Part shown: piece by piece, positions 36,035-42,358 of the stretch
Numbering within the stretch: position 1 is the stretch's first letter
Layout of the letters: each line of letters opens with the position of its first letter
From: Halochromatium sp.
GTDB taxonomy: Bacteria > Pseudomonadota > Gammaproteobacteria > Chromatiales > Chromatiaceae
Length of the DNA: 64,000 nucleotides
Reading direction: 5' to 3'
Assembly (NCBI GenBank): GCA_010912705.1
Contig: POWB01000005.1
Span: 58,501 to 122,500 of the forward strand
Notes under the pieces: model-generated
Seen by the model: only the letters and a program-made list of their open reading frames with translations
What the model was told of the DNA's origin: nothing
Databases searched by the model: none
Translations under genes and position numbers: made by a program

Positions 36035-36115
36035 ACATAACGTTGCAAATCAGCCGCCGTTAAAAGCAAAGCAAAGCGGCGCTTTTGGCGGTCGGCTGGA
36101 TTTGCCTTGTTAGCT
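36035..36115 (-). repeat. attC site 3
   Basis: Ends ACATAAC and GTTAGCT; arms GCAAATCAGCCGCC and GGCGGTCGGCTGGATTTGC pair with bulges. Confidence 0.87.
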
Positions 36116-36283
36116 GCCTGCTTTTGGCAATAATATTCGTGGCTTACGATACACCACTTCGCGTCCTGATTTAGATTCGAAATCTTGAAGTGCCTCGTAG
36201 ATCCTCTTGAGGTCATGCCCGTATTTTTCAGCGTGCTCCATACGAAAGCGGCGAATTTCTGCGACTATTGGATCTTCTCTCAT
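36110..36283 (-). CDS. Small antitoxin partner of the PIN-domain toxin
   Basis: A 57-residue protein starting MREDPIVAEIRRFRMEHAEK and continuing YGHDLKRIYEALQDFESKSG. Its start overlaps the end of the PIN toxin by four bases (ATGA), and its stop lies at the border of attC site 3. Size, overlap and composition fit an antitoxin, although no DNA-binding fold was recognised. An earlier in-frame ATG at 36325 would extend it into the toxin gene and is less likely. Confidence 0.75.
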   Translation of the reverse strand: MREDPIVAEIRRFRMEHAEKYGHDLKRIYEALQDFESKSGREVVYRKPRILLPKAGS

Positions 36284-36756
36284 ATTTCCGCTCCTAGCTC
36301 TTCTGGTGAACATAAAATTGGACATACGAAGCCGTGTTCTTCAATCACTAATGAGATTAACGCTTTTGTGTGGGCATTGTTGATGTGCTTGAAGTTCCAA
36401 GTAAGGAGGAAATTGACACCGGAGGCAGCCGCAATGCCTATGTGGAGCGCATCTTCCTCGCTATTTTGAGGTACTGCACCTTGAGCCAATAAATCCGCAG
36501 CAAGCGACAAAGCTTCTTCAGAGGTTCCAAGCATAGGGACGCCTTTTATGGACTTAAGTCTCTTATGAGCAGCTTCCTCATCTCCCTCCGATATCTCCTG
36601 AACTACTAAGCCAGAGACAAAAATCTCGTACTTTGACTTGTGATCTTGCCACCAGTTATTCGTTATAGCTTGACGAGCAGTGACCACAACATCACGGCTT
36701 GGTCGTGCCGTTAAGTAACTAATGACGGACGATTCTATGTAAACAGATTCAGCCAT
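36280..36756 (-). CDS. PIN-domain (VapC-type) ribonuclease toxin
   Basis: A 158-residue protein of the PIN superfamily. MAESVYIESSVISYLTARPS carries the first acidic site (IES rather than the usual DTS), then LVVQEISEGDEEAAHKRL, EEDALHIGIAAASGVNFLLT and WNFKHINN, which give the later acidic residues and the typical TWNFKH end. PIN toxins cut RNA. Together with the downstream small gene it forms a toxin-first pair within one cassette between attC sites 3 and 4. Confidence 0.85.
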   Translation of the reverse strand: MAESVYIESSVISYLTARPSRDVVVTARQAITNNWWQDHKSKYEIFVSGLVVQEISEGDEEAAHKRLKSIKGVPMLGTSEEALSLAADLLAQGAVPQNSEEDALHIGIAAASGVNFLLTWNFKHINNAHTKALISLVIEEHGFVCPILCSPEELGAEI

Positions 36757-36786
36757 AGCAAGATCTTATTGCTTCGTCATTTTTGC

Positions 36787-36846
36787 AGCTAACGCCAGCG
36801 CTCAACCGCGCGAGGCACGAGCGTCGGTTGGAGCGCCTTGTTGGGC
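36787..36846 (-). repeat. attC site 4
   Basis: Shortest site, 60 bases, with ends AGCTAAC and GTTGGGC. The antitoxin gene of the next pair terminates inside it. Confidence 0.85.
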
Positions 36847-37152
36847 ATGATTTGGGATATGCACAGCTTCCGCATGCAGCTTTAGACCTAGCGCTGTCAT
36901 AACCTTAAGGATTGTGTCAAACCCCGGAGTCCGTTCGCCCGAAAGCGCTTTATATAGGCTTTCACGTGACACACCAGCATCACGTGCCACCTGCGACATG
37001 CCTCTTGCACGGGCAATATCACCAAGGGCCTTCGCAATAAAAGCTGCGTCACCTTCTGCCTCTTCCATGCAGGCTTCCAGGTATGCCGCCATTTCTTCAG
37101 GCGTACGGAGATGCTCAGCTACATCGTAGCGGGTCGTGACTGTCTTTTTCAT
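36802..37152 (-). CDS. HigA-like helix-turn-helix antitoxin
   Basis: A 116-residue protein with YDVAEHLRTPEEMAAYLEAC and an Xre-type helix-turn-helix, GMSQVARDAGVSRESLYKAL, then TPGFDTILKVMTALGLKL. This is the usual addiction-module antidote protein paired with a RelE/HigB-like killer. The last residues (QQGAPTDARASRG) are translated from attC site 4, so the recombination site supplies the protein's C-terminus. It lies eight bases after the toxin gene. Confidence 0.9.
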   Translation of the reverse strand: MKKTVTTRYDVAEHLRTPEEMAAYLEACMEEAEGDAAFIAKALGDIARARGMSQVARDAGVSRESLYKALSGERTPGFDTILKVMTALGLKLHAEAVHIPNHAQQGAPTDARASRG

Positions 37153-37160
37153 GGGTAATC

Positions 37161-37451
37161 CTACAGATTCCGGGCGAGACGTAGCGCGGCCTTAATATCT
37201 CTGGACTGGCTTCCTTTGTCACCGCCAGCCAACAAGATCACAAACTCCCGCCCTTGCTGTTTGTAGTACACCCGGTAACCGGGGCCATAGTTGATACGCA
37301 ACTCAGAAACTCCTTCACCTACTGGCTCGGCGTCTCCCGGGTTCCCTGCTGCCAAGCGCTCGACTCTCGCCAAAACTCGGGCACGAGCACGAATATCGCG
37401 CAACCCATCGAGCCACTTGACATAGACCTCCGTTTTGCGAACCTCCATCAT
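37161..37451 (-). CDS. RelE/HigB-family killer toxin
   Basis: From MMEVRKTEVYVKWLDGLRD the protein has 96 residues and shows the addiction-module killer pattern: IRARARVLARVERLAAGNPG, GVSELRINYGPGYRVYYKQQ and FVILLAGGDKGSQSRDI. These toxins cleave ribosome-bound mRNA. An upstream ATG at 37487 would add 12 residues without a clear ribosome binding site. With the downstream HigA-like gene it makes one cassette between attC sites 4 and 5. Confidence 0.9.
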   Translation of the reverse strand: MMEVRKTEVYVKWLDGLRDIRARARVLARVERLAAGNPGDAEPVGEGVSELRINYGPGYRVYYKQQGREFVILLAGGDKGSQSRDIKAALRLARNL

Positions 37452-37499
37452 GCGACCAAGTGTATCCCCTCGGCTACATCCTGTCAATCGCCATTATGT

Positions 37500-37571
37500 G
37501 CCCAACGCCACGCTCAGCCGAGCCGGTTGAGCGAGAGCGAAACCGGCTTCGGCTGGAGCACCTCGTTAGGC
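37500..37571 (-). repeat. attC site 5
   Basis: Ends GCCCAAC and GTTAGGC, with the arms AGCCGAGCCGGTT and AACCGGCTTCGGCT. Nearly identical to attC site 9 over most of its length. Confidence 0.9.
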
Positions 37572-37778
37572 ATACATCAGTTTTCCGCGAGGCTCAGGAA
37601 TCGGACGGCCAATTTCTTGCGCAGTTTCAATCCACTCGCGGATAATCACTTCAGCGTTTTTGAGCGCTTCCTGATAAGAAGAGCCGTCGGCCATACATCC
37701 AGGTAACTCCGGCACCTCGGCAAGGAAGGCGCCATCCTCGGCGCTCCAATAGATCAGTATCTCGTATTTCAGCTCCAT
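37566..37778 (-). CDS. hicB: HicB antitoxin
   Basis: A 70-residue partial RNase H-like fold protein: MELKYEILIYWSAEDGAFLA, EVPELPGCMADGSSYQEALK and AEVIIREWIETAQEIGRPIP are standard HicB motifs. It lies eight bases after hicA. The stop codon TAA is provided by the TTA of the attC site 5 end. Short HicB proteins like this often lack a separate DNA-binding domain. Confidence 0.92.
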   Translation of the reverse strand: MELKYEILIYWSAEDGAFLAEVPELPGCMADGSSYQEALKNAEVIIREWIETAQEIGRPIPEPRGKLMYA

Positions 37779-37786
37779 CGCTTCTC

Positions 37787-38029
37787 TCAGAGTTTGTATT
37801 TTAGGATTACGGTTCGAACCTGCTTGACCTGATAAGTTTTTGCCTTGGAACCGATTGGTTGTAGGTTCAAAATTTCTTCTACACCTTCTTTTGAGTAGAT
37901 GTAGTGGTCGCCTCGAACCCGTTCGGAAAAGCCAAGGTTCAGCAGAAGCGAGCAAAGATCCTTAAACGGAACGTTAGCGTCCGAAGTTCCGCGAAGAACT
38001 ATGCTCAGTGTCTTCTCAGTTTTGCCCAT
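37787..38029 (-). CDS. hicA: HicA mRNA interferase toxin
   Basis: An 80-residue double-stranded-RNA-binding-fold toxin. The conserved segment RGDHYIYSKEGVEEILNLQP carries the catalytic His, and KAKTYQVKQVRTVILKY is the usual end. HicA cleaves mRNA and is bound by HicB. The order hicA-hicB is typical. The pair is one cassette between attC sites 5 and 6. Confidence 0.92.
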   Translation of the reverse strand: MGKTEKTLSIVLRGTSDANVPFKDLCSLLLNLGFSERVRGDHYIYSKEGVEEILNLQPIGSKAKTYQVKQVRTVILKYKL

Positions 38030-38051
38030 GAGTGCGTGACGGTCGATCAGT

Positions 38052-38113
38052 GCCTAACGCCAAGCTTCAGCCGCGCGCGCCTTTGGCGCGTCGGCTGGAA
38101 GCGCATGTTAGCT
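38052..38113 (-). repeat. attC site 6
   Basis: Ends GCCTAAC and GTTAGCT; hairpin CAGCCGCGCGCGCC with GGCGCGTCGGCTG around TTT. Very similar to sites 7 and 8. Confidence 0.9.
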
Positions 38114-38131
38114 GTACAATTTGAGGATATT

Positions 38132-38365
38132 ATGAGCATAGAAGACATTGCGAAAAAGTGGAGCGAATGCCAGCGAGGCATCAGGCCATCAATGACATTT
38201 GACCAAGCCATTGATGACATGCAAGAGCTTGTCGCAGAGATGCGCCGATTGCAGCGCGACAACAAGCGACTGAATGCTGACGCAGAAAATGCGCGGCTTA
38301 TGGCTGCAAACAACGGGCAGGCAATGATTGCCGAGATCAGCGACATAGTGCGCAAGTACAGCTAA
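38132..38365 (+). CDS. Small helical protein of unknown function, inverted within its cassette
   Basis: A 77-residue soluble protein, MSIEDIAKKWSECQRGIRPS, followed by a predicted coiled coil (ELVAEMRRLQRDNKRLNADA) and a helical end. A TTGAGGAT ribosome binding site precedes it. It is on the plus strand while the array runs on the minus strand, so it is encoded backwards in the cassette between attC sites 6 and 7. Its TAA stop is part of the attC site 7 end. No family was recognised. Confidence 0.65.
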   Translation: MSIEDIAKKWSECQRGIRPSMTFDQAIDDMQELVAEMRRLQRDNKRLNADAENARLMAANNGQAMIAEISDIVRKYS

Positions 38366-38421
38366 CGTCAAGCATCAGCGGCGCGCGCCTTTGGCGCGTC
38401 CGCTGGATGCGCATGTTAGAA
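38360..38421 (-). repeat. attC site 7
   Basis: Ends AGCTAAC and GTTAGAA; hairpin AGCGGCGCGCGCC with GGCGCGTCCGCT around TTT. Confidence 0.9.
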
Positions 38422-38425
38422 GATT

Positions 38426-39220
38426 TTATTGAAAACTTTTCCAACCTGCATCAGAACAAATATGTAAGATACCATTTACGTCATCAAACACCATCCTGCC
38501 ATCATGTTCATCGTTGCTACAGTCACTCGCCGATGGCTCGTTGCCATTTGTTGTATCAAGTTTAATAAATCCACCAACTATACTTATTTGAGGCTTATTA
38601 CCTGTGTTCGCGCCCAATATGCGAATATTATCAATATGACCATCGAAGTCCCAGCCGCTGCCATAAAGAAAGACTTTTGTAATCTTTTTTGCATTAGGCC
38701 ATATTTCATTTATATTAAAGGACACATCCCGAATCCAAGTGTTTTGCTCTACTGATATTGCTCGCTGCTTAAGAGTATCAGTATCCTTATCCTGTACATC
38801 GCCTCCATAGTTTAGTGCGTATTTCAAAGAAACTTCCTGCGAATTGTTATCCTCTAAATATAGGCGGATTATTACAGGATATTCACCACAAGTCCATCCA
38901 CAACCAGCACCAACTGTTCTTGATACGACTTTCCCATCAAATTTAACATTTGTTGAACTATTGACAGGAATATCAACATCAACATAAATACCAACTGACC
39001 CTCCGTTACCTCCCGCACCTGTACGATAAAATCTAACAGCCCCGTCTTGAGCATATATATATCCAGGATAATCATCGTTATTACTTTCTATCCATGAATA
39101 TGATTGTGTGTAATCTCCATCATCAAAGTCATCCACAAATAATGTTTCTTCAGCTATGGCAATAGAAAATTGCCACAAGAAGAGCAAAAAAACAAAAGAT
39201 AAGCGCGTAAAGTTTCTCAT
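38426..39220 (-). CDS. Secreted cassette protein with beta-rich domain and shared C-terminal module
   Basis: A 264-residue exported protein with signal MRNFTRLSFVFLLFLWQFSI ending near AIAEE. The N-terminal domain (residues about 24-205) is rich in beta strands and acidic residues, with VDDFDDGDYTQSYSWIESNN, a YPVIIRLYLEDNN strand and GHIDNIRILGANTG; it looks like a carbohydrate-binding jelly roll, but no exact family was recognised. The C-terminal module begins KPQISIVGGFIKLDTTNGNE and continues SDCSNDEHDGRMVFDDVNGI and LHICSDAGWKSF. It shares this module with the next two cassettes. Coding DNA is AT-rich. Confidence 0.85.
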   Translation of the reverse strand: MRNFTRLSFVFLLFLWQFSIAIAEETLFVDDFDDGDYTQSYSWIESNNDDYPGYIYAQDGAVRFYRTGAGGNGGSVGIYVDVDIPVNSSTNVKFDGKVVSRTVGAGCGWTCGEYPVIIRLYLEDNNSQEVSLKYALNYGGDVQDKDTDTLKQRAISVEQNTWIRDVSFNINEIWPNAKKITKVFLYGSGWDFDGHIDNIRILGANTGNKPQISIVGGFIKLDTTNGNEPSASDCSNDEHDGRMVFDDVNGILHICSDAGWKSFQ

Positions 39221-39236
39221 AAATTTCTCCTGATTC

Positions 39237-39298
39237 TTCTAACGCCCCAGCTCAGCCGCGCGCGCCTTCGGCGCGTCGGCTGCAGCGCCGTGTTAGCG
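39237..39298 (-). repeat. attC site 8
   Basis: Ends TTCTAAC and GTTAGCG; hairpin CAGCCGCGCGCGCC with GGCGCGTCGGCTG around TTC. Confidence 0.9.
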
Positions 39299-39300
39299 CC

Positions 39301-40062
39301 TTATTTTAATAGCCATCCTAATTCGGCACAGATATAGATGTTACCATTAACTTCATCAAGAACCATTCTTCCGTAGTGTTCACTCACAATGCAATCGTTC
39401 TCCATTGGCAAATAACCGCCAGTAGTATCAAGCTTAATAAAGCCGTCTTCTACTGATATTTCAGGTTTTACAGGGATTTCATTTTGCAAAACCATGCTAG
39501 CATAAGATACTACGGCATCGTCGTTATATAGCATTGGCACTTCACCGGGCGTTCCGGTGGTTAACGTTCCAATTATCTGATTAGCTGTATAAAATTCAAG
39601 CAAATCTATTTCGATTGTACTAGTTACATCGACTGAGAGACCTTGGATTGTTGCCGTAACTATGTCAGACAATCCTTCAATCTTAACAAAATCCGTCGTG
39701 ATGCCTGGTGGGCCGTCTGTATTTGGTGTGGGTCTCGGAGTCAACGTAAGTGTCAAGAGTGCAGAAGAAAGCGGCTGCGCTGTTGAAAATGATAGAAAAC
39801 TTGGGTCGCTTGTAAAGTCAAACGACCATGTTGTAATTTCATCCTCGCCATCACCTAGAAATGCCGCGTGTCCTACCGAAGACTGGCGTTCAATCAAAAA
39901 CAACCCATTCTGCAATTGAGCTTGATCTACCGGAGTTAAGGAGACACTTCCAGTTACGCTTGCGGTTATAGTGTCAGCAACGGCTCTCTGCTGAAATAAT
40001 CCGACTGAAAAATACAATACCAGAAACGAATAAGAAATCTGTACCCAAGTGAGTTTCTTCAT
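39301..40062 (-). CDS. Secreted cassette protein with unknown beta domain and shared C-terminal module
   Basis: A 253-residue exported protein; the signal (MKKLTWVQISYSFLVLYFSV) ends near AVADT. The N-terminal domain starts ITASVTGSVSLTPVDQAQLQ and has alternating strand patterns (LTLTLTPRPTPNTDGPP, TATIQGLSVDVTSTIEIDLL). It looks like a beta sandwich with no LamG motif and no recognised family. The end is the shared module: KPEISVEDGFIKLDTTGGYL, NDCIVSEHYGRMVLDEVNGN, IYICAELGWLL. It fills the cassette between attC sites 8 and 9. Confidence 0.85.
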   Translation of the reverse strand: MKKLTWVQISYSFLVLYFSVGLFQQRAVADTITASVTGSVSLTPVDQAQLQNGLFLIERQSSVGHAAFLGDGEDEITTWSFDFTSDPSFLSFSTAQPLSSALLTLTLTPRPTPNTDGPPGITTDFVKIEGLSDIVTATIQGLSVDVTSTIEIDLLEFYTANQIIGTLTTGTPGEVPMLYNDDAVVSYASMVLQNEIPVKPEISVEDGFIKLDTTGGYLPMENDCIVSEHYGRMVLDEVNGNIYICAELGWLLK

Positions 40063-40168
40063 TTTTCACACCTTCCTCAATGATTAAGAATTACCACGTT
40101 CGAAAGAACCTCCCTACATTCACAGAATTAATAAAAGCCAATGTCGCTGGCTACACAACGTAGTAAGG

Positions 40169-40240
40169 CGCTAACGCCACGCTCAGCCGAGCCGGTTGAG
40201 CGACAGCGAAACCGGCTTCGGCTGGAGCAGTTTGTTAGCT
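40169..40240 (-). repeat. attC site 9
   Basis: Ends CGCTAAC and GTTAGCT; differs from attC site 5 by few bases in the central 55. Confidence 0.9.
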
Positions 40241-40261
40241 AGGGATTCAAAACCCCTGTGT

Positions 40262-41137
40262 TTAGTGAGCAGACCACCCTACCTGAGTACAAATGTATAA
40301 AACATCAGCGGCATCATCAATAACAGCCCTACCATAATGATCTTGATGGCTACAGTCTCTCGCATCCGGATGATTACCACGAGTAATATCCATTTTAATA
40401 AAGCCGCCGTTTACTGAAATCTCGGGTTTTGGGTCCATGCTGCTACTATAAAGCTCTTCTATTTCGGCCTCGGTTAATGAGCGATTGTATATGCGTACTT
40501 CATCTATTAAACCGATAAAGTCATGATTGATTGGGCATGAGTTAGAAAAAAAGCCACCAACAGCCAAGGTCACATCGGAAAAATTTAGGGATGACGAATA
40601 AGTTTCATCGTTCACGGCGAGCTCACCATCAATATATAGCTCCATAACTCCGTTATAGGCAACGCTGCTAACATTGTGCCACTCGCCATCTATAATCTGA
40701 CTGCTCGGCGTATCCATTCTGTTGCTGTCTAAAGTTTGAAACTGAAGTTCACCCTCATAGCCTGAACCCGGGCCATACATTACGACATAAAAGTTCCCTA
40801 CAGCTCCTCCACAAGCGTGATGTTGTGTAATTATTCCTGCTGAATGTTTAGTTGAGTTTGTCTTTACCCAAAAGTTCGTTGAGAATGGATGATTAAAGTT
40901 TATTGGGTGGCCAATTTGAACACTCGAGTTTCCATCAAATTCTGCAGCTTTGCCAGCTATACCTTCCACAAAATCAATTGTTCCACTTGCAGTTCCATGA
41001 TTGCCGTTGCCGCTGTAGTCAAGGTAATCCTCATCAAAAGGCAGATATACAAGCAATCCGTCTGATGTATCAGCTACAGCTTGGCAAGACAACCCATGGA
41101 ATAATGTCAAAGCTAGCGCCATTTTGATTTTGCACAT
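40262..41137 (-). CDS. Secreted LamG-domain cassette protein with shared C-terminal module
   Basis: A 291-residue exported protein with signal MCKIKMALALTLFHGLSCQA. The LamG/concanavalin-like domain is clear: GLLVYLPFDEDYLDYSGNGN, AAEFDGNSSVQIG, NFWVKTNSTKHSAGIITQH, YIDGELAVND and LIDEVRIYNRSLTEAEIEEL. Such domains bind glycans or proteins outside the cell. It ends with the shared module KPEISVNGGFIKMDITRGNH, RDCSHQDHYGRAVIDD, VLYICTQVGWSAH. The frame stays open upstream to 41581, across two attC sites, but the signal peptide fixes the start at 41137. Confidence 0.9.
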   Translation of the reverse strand: MCKIKMALALTLFHGLSCQAVADTSDGLLVYLPFDEDYLDYSGNGNHGTASGTIDFVEGIAGKAAEFDGNSSVQIGHPINFNHPFSTNFWVKTNSTKHSAGIITQHHACGGAVGNFYVVMYGPGSGYEGELQFQTLDSNRMDTPSSQIIDGEWHNVSSVAYNGVMELYIDGELAVNDETYSSSLNFSDVTLAVGGFFSNSCPINHDFIGLIDEVRIYNRSLTEAEIEELYSSSMDPKPEISVNGGFIKMDITRGNHPDARDCSHQDHYGRAVIDDAADVLYICTQVGWSAH

Positions 41138-41161
41138 CAGACGTCTCCGTTTATGTTCGTT

Positions 41162-41255
41162 TGCTAACGTCAAGGCTGGCCCGCCGCATGCTGCCGAGCC
41201 GCCCGCGTCAGCGGCGGCTCGGCAGCATGCGGTCGGGCCGAGCCTCTTGTTAGCC
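41162..41255 (-). repeat. attC site 10
   Basis: Ends TGCTAAC and GTTAGCC; long arms GCATGCTGCCGAGCCGCC and GGCGGCTCGGCAGCATGC form an almost perfect stem. Confidence 0.92.
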
Positions 41256-41521
41256 GTCTTTGTGCGCCACACGGGCCTGCTAGCCGACGCTGGCTGGCGG
41301 CGAATTTGTATTGTGCTTGCCTTTCGGGCAGGTGCCAAGTGTTGTGGGCGGCGCGTGCCTTTGCCAAAGACGACCATCTCTTCTGCCGCGGTTGGCGGCG
41401 AATTTGCATTCTTCTCAGCCTTGCCGGCGCCGACGCGCTTTGCAGGCTGCGCGATCCATTGGCGAGGGCGACGAGCCAATGTGTTTTTGTTGTCCGCGGA
41501 TGGCGTCGAATTGGTTGCTGC
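41256..41521 (-). other. Apparently non-coding cassette with a threefold internal repeat
   Basis: The 266 bases between attC sites 10 and 11 hold no credible gene: open frames on both strands run straight through the attC sites. A sequence close to TGGCGGCGAATTTG occurs near 41294 and 41391, with a diverged copy (TGGCGTCGAATTGG) near 41501, about 100 bases apart. It may encode an RNA or be a degenerate cassette. Confidence 0.5.
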
Positions 41522-41625
41522 GGCTAACGCCAGCATAAGCCGGGCCGTACTGCGCTGGCACGGCACTGAAACAAACCGCAAAGCTCGGCGCGCAGTACGG
41601 GCTCGGCTTTATGCGCTTGTTAGGA
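41522..41625 (-). repeat. attC site 11
   Basis: The longest site, 104 bases, with ends GGCTAAC and GTTAGGA; AGCATAAGCC on the left pairs with GGCTTTATGC, and GCCGTACTGCGC with GCGCAGTACGGGC. Confidence 0.9.
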
Positions 41626-41632
41626 ATTTGCT

Positions 41633-41944
41633 ATGAACATTGATCAGCGTGTCCGTGACGAATGGCGGTCCATCAAGATCGAAAAGATCAGCGACATGAC
41701 CGAACTACGGTGCCTTGAAAGCAAAGTCAACGAGCTTTCTGAGATGGCGTATGCATGCGAAAACGGAAGACTCGTCAAAGACGCTGGTTTTCAAATTTGG
41801 CGCGCGAAAGTTGGTCGCGGCGCCGAATGGCATTATGCAACGACCTTGGAAGAAGCAATCTCAAAAGCCTTGGATAACGCAACGACGCAGCAATCGTACT
41901 ATCCCGCGAAGAAGTACAGGAACCATCCGTTTTATTCCTCCTAA
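41633..41944 (+). CDS. Small protein of unknown function, inverted within its cassette
   Basis: A 103-residue soluble protein starting MNIDQRVRDEWRSIKIEKIS, with QIWRAKVGRGAEWHYATTLE and a tyrosine-rich C-terminus (QQSYYPAKKYRNHPFYSS). It is on the plus strand, opposite to the array direction. Its TAA stop coincides with a TCCTAAC half-site at 41939-41945 that would be the start of another attC, but no matching second half follows. No family was recognised. Confidence 0.65.
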   Translation: MNIDQRVRDEWRSIKIEKISDMTELRCLESKVNELSEMAYACENGRLVKDAGFQIWRAKVGRGAEWHYATTLEEAISKALDNATTQQSYYPAKKYRNHPFYSS

Positions 41945-42358
41945 CAGTTAATTAGACAGAATGTGGGTCAGGTGAGATAGGCAGATTCTGCCCTAATCGA
42001 ACTAGACAGAATCTGCCTAGCATGGTGGCGCTCCGGACAAAACAGCCGCACATACGAAAGCCCCGCTACTGGCTTCAACGCCAGAACAGGTAGAGTGTCT
42101 CGTGCTATACGGAAATCCGATCGGTCTCCACCGATCAACGTTGTCGATACGTCCACGGTTGTTGGTGACCCCTACCATCTTCCACATCCCAAACCCTTGC
42201 GCGCTCAGCGGCACTTCATCTGCGCCTGGGCGTATGGCTGTAAGTAATAGCAAGGGGAGAGCTTAAGTGCACGGTTGAATCGCTAGAACATTGACCTCGG
42301 TCACAAGCTCTCCGACAGAAAAAACCGAACAGTCACAGCGGTGTTTCCGCCCTCGCCA
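41945..42358. other. Boundary region of the cassette array with inverted repeats, no gene seen
   Basis: A 414-base stretch between the last cassette and the uracil-DNA glycosylase gene. It begins with direct copies of TAGACAGAAT at 41953 and 42003 and a perfect 13-base inverted repeat, TAGGCAGATTCTG (41978-41990) with CAGAATCTGCCTA (42007-42019). Further on are the hairpin GATCGGT-CTCC-ACCGATC (about 42118-42135) and a 9-base inverted repeat, GGAGAGCTT (42256) with AAGCTCTCC (42305). A 78-codon minus-strand frame has no recognisable product. It may be the remnant of an inserted element. Confidence 0.5.

Larger units (their letters stand above)
34423..41945 (-). mobile_element. Integron cassette array with eleven attC sites and no integrase in view (CALIN-like)
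   Basis: Eleven attC recombination sites of 60-104 bases are spaced across 7.5 kb, each with inverted RYYYAAC and GTTRRRY ends around an imperfect palindrome. In every site the longer spacer is on the side that shows the array runs on the minus strand. Most genes are minus, each ending at or just before an attC. GC content in several cassettes is clearly lower than in the flanks. The contents are toxin-antitoxin pairs, secreted proteins and orphans. An integrase would be expected at the high-coordinate end, but the next gene there is a uracil-DNA glycosylase. Confidence 0.9.

Noticed and set aside
35992..36216. 74-codon minus-strand frame ending ENRLTYRVVLE
   Set aside because: Most of it is antisense or out of frame with the PIN-partner gene and attC site 3. 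The last 15 residues look protein-like but may be a leftover of a lost gene; not enough to call.
40262..41581. A 439-codon frame starting at 41581 for the LamG protein
   Set aside because: It runs through two attC sites and a whole cassette before reaching a clear signal peptide at 41137, so only the part from 41137 is the gene.
41124..41636. A 170-codon plus-strand frame across cassettes 10 and 11
   Set aside because: It spans two complete attC hairpins and has no family features; GC-rich palindromes keep frames open by chance.
34423..41945. CRISPR array as an explanation of the spaced repeats
   Set aside because: The repeated elements are 60-104 bases, only partly similar, with palindromic arms and cassette-sized gaps holding genes. 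This fits attC sites and not CRISPR repeats of 24-40 bases with short spacers.
41945..42358. Group II intron or insertion sequence at the array end
   Set aside because: Hairpins are present but no domain V sequence, reverse transcriptase or transposase frame was recognised.
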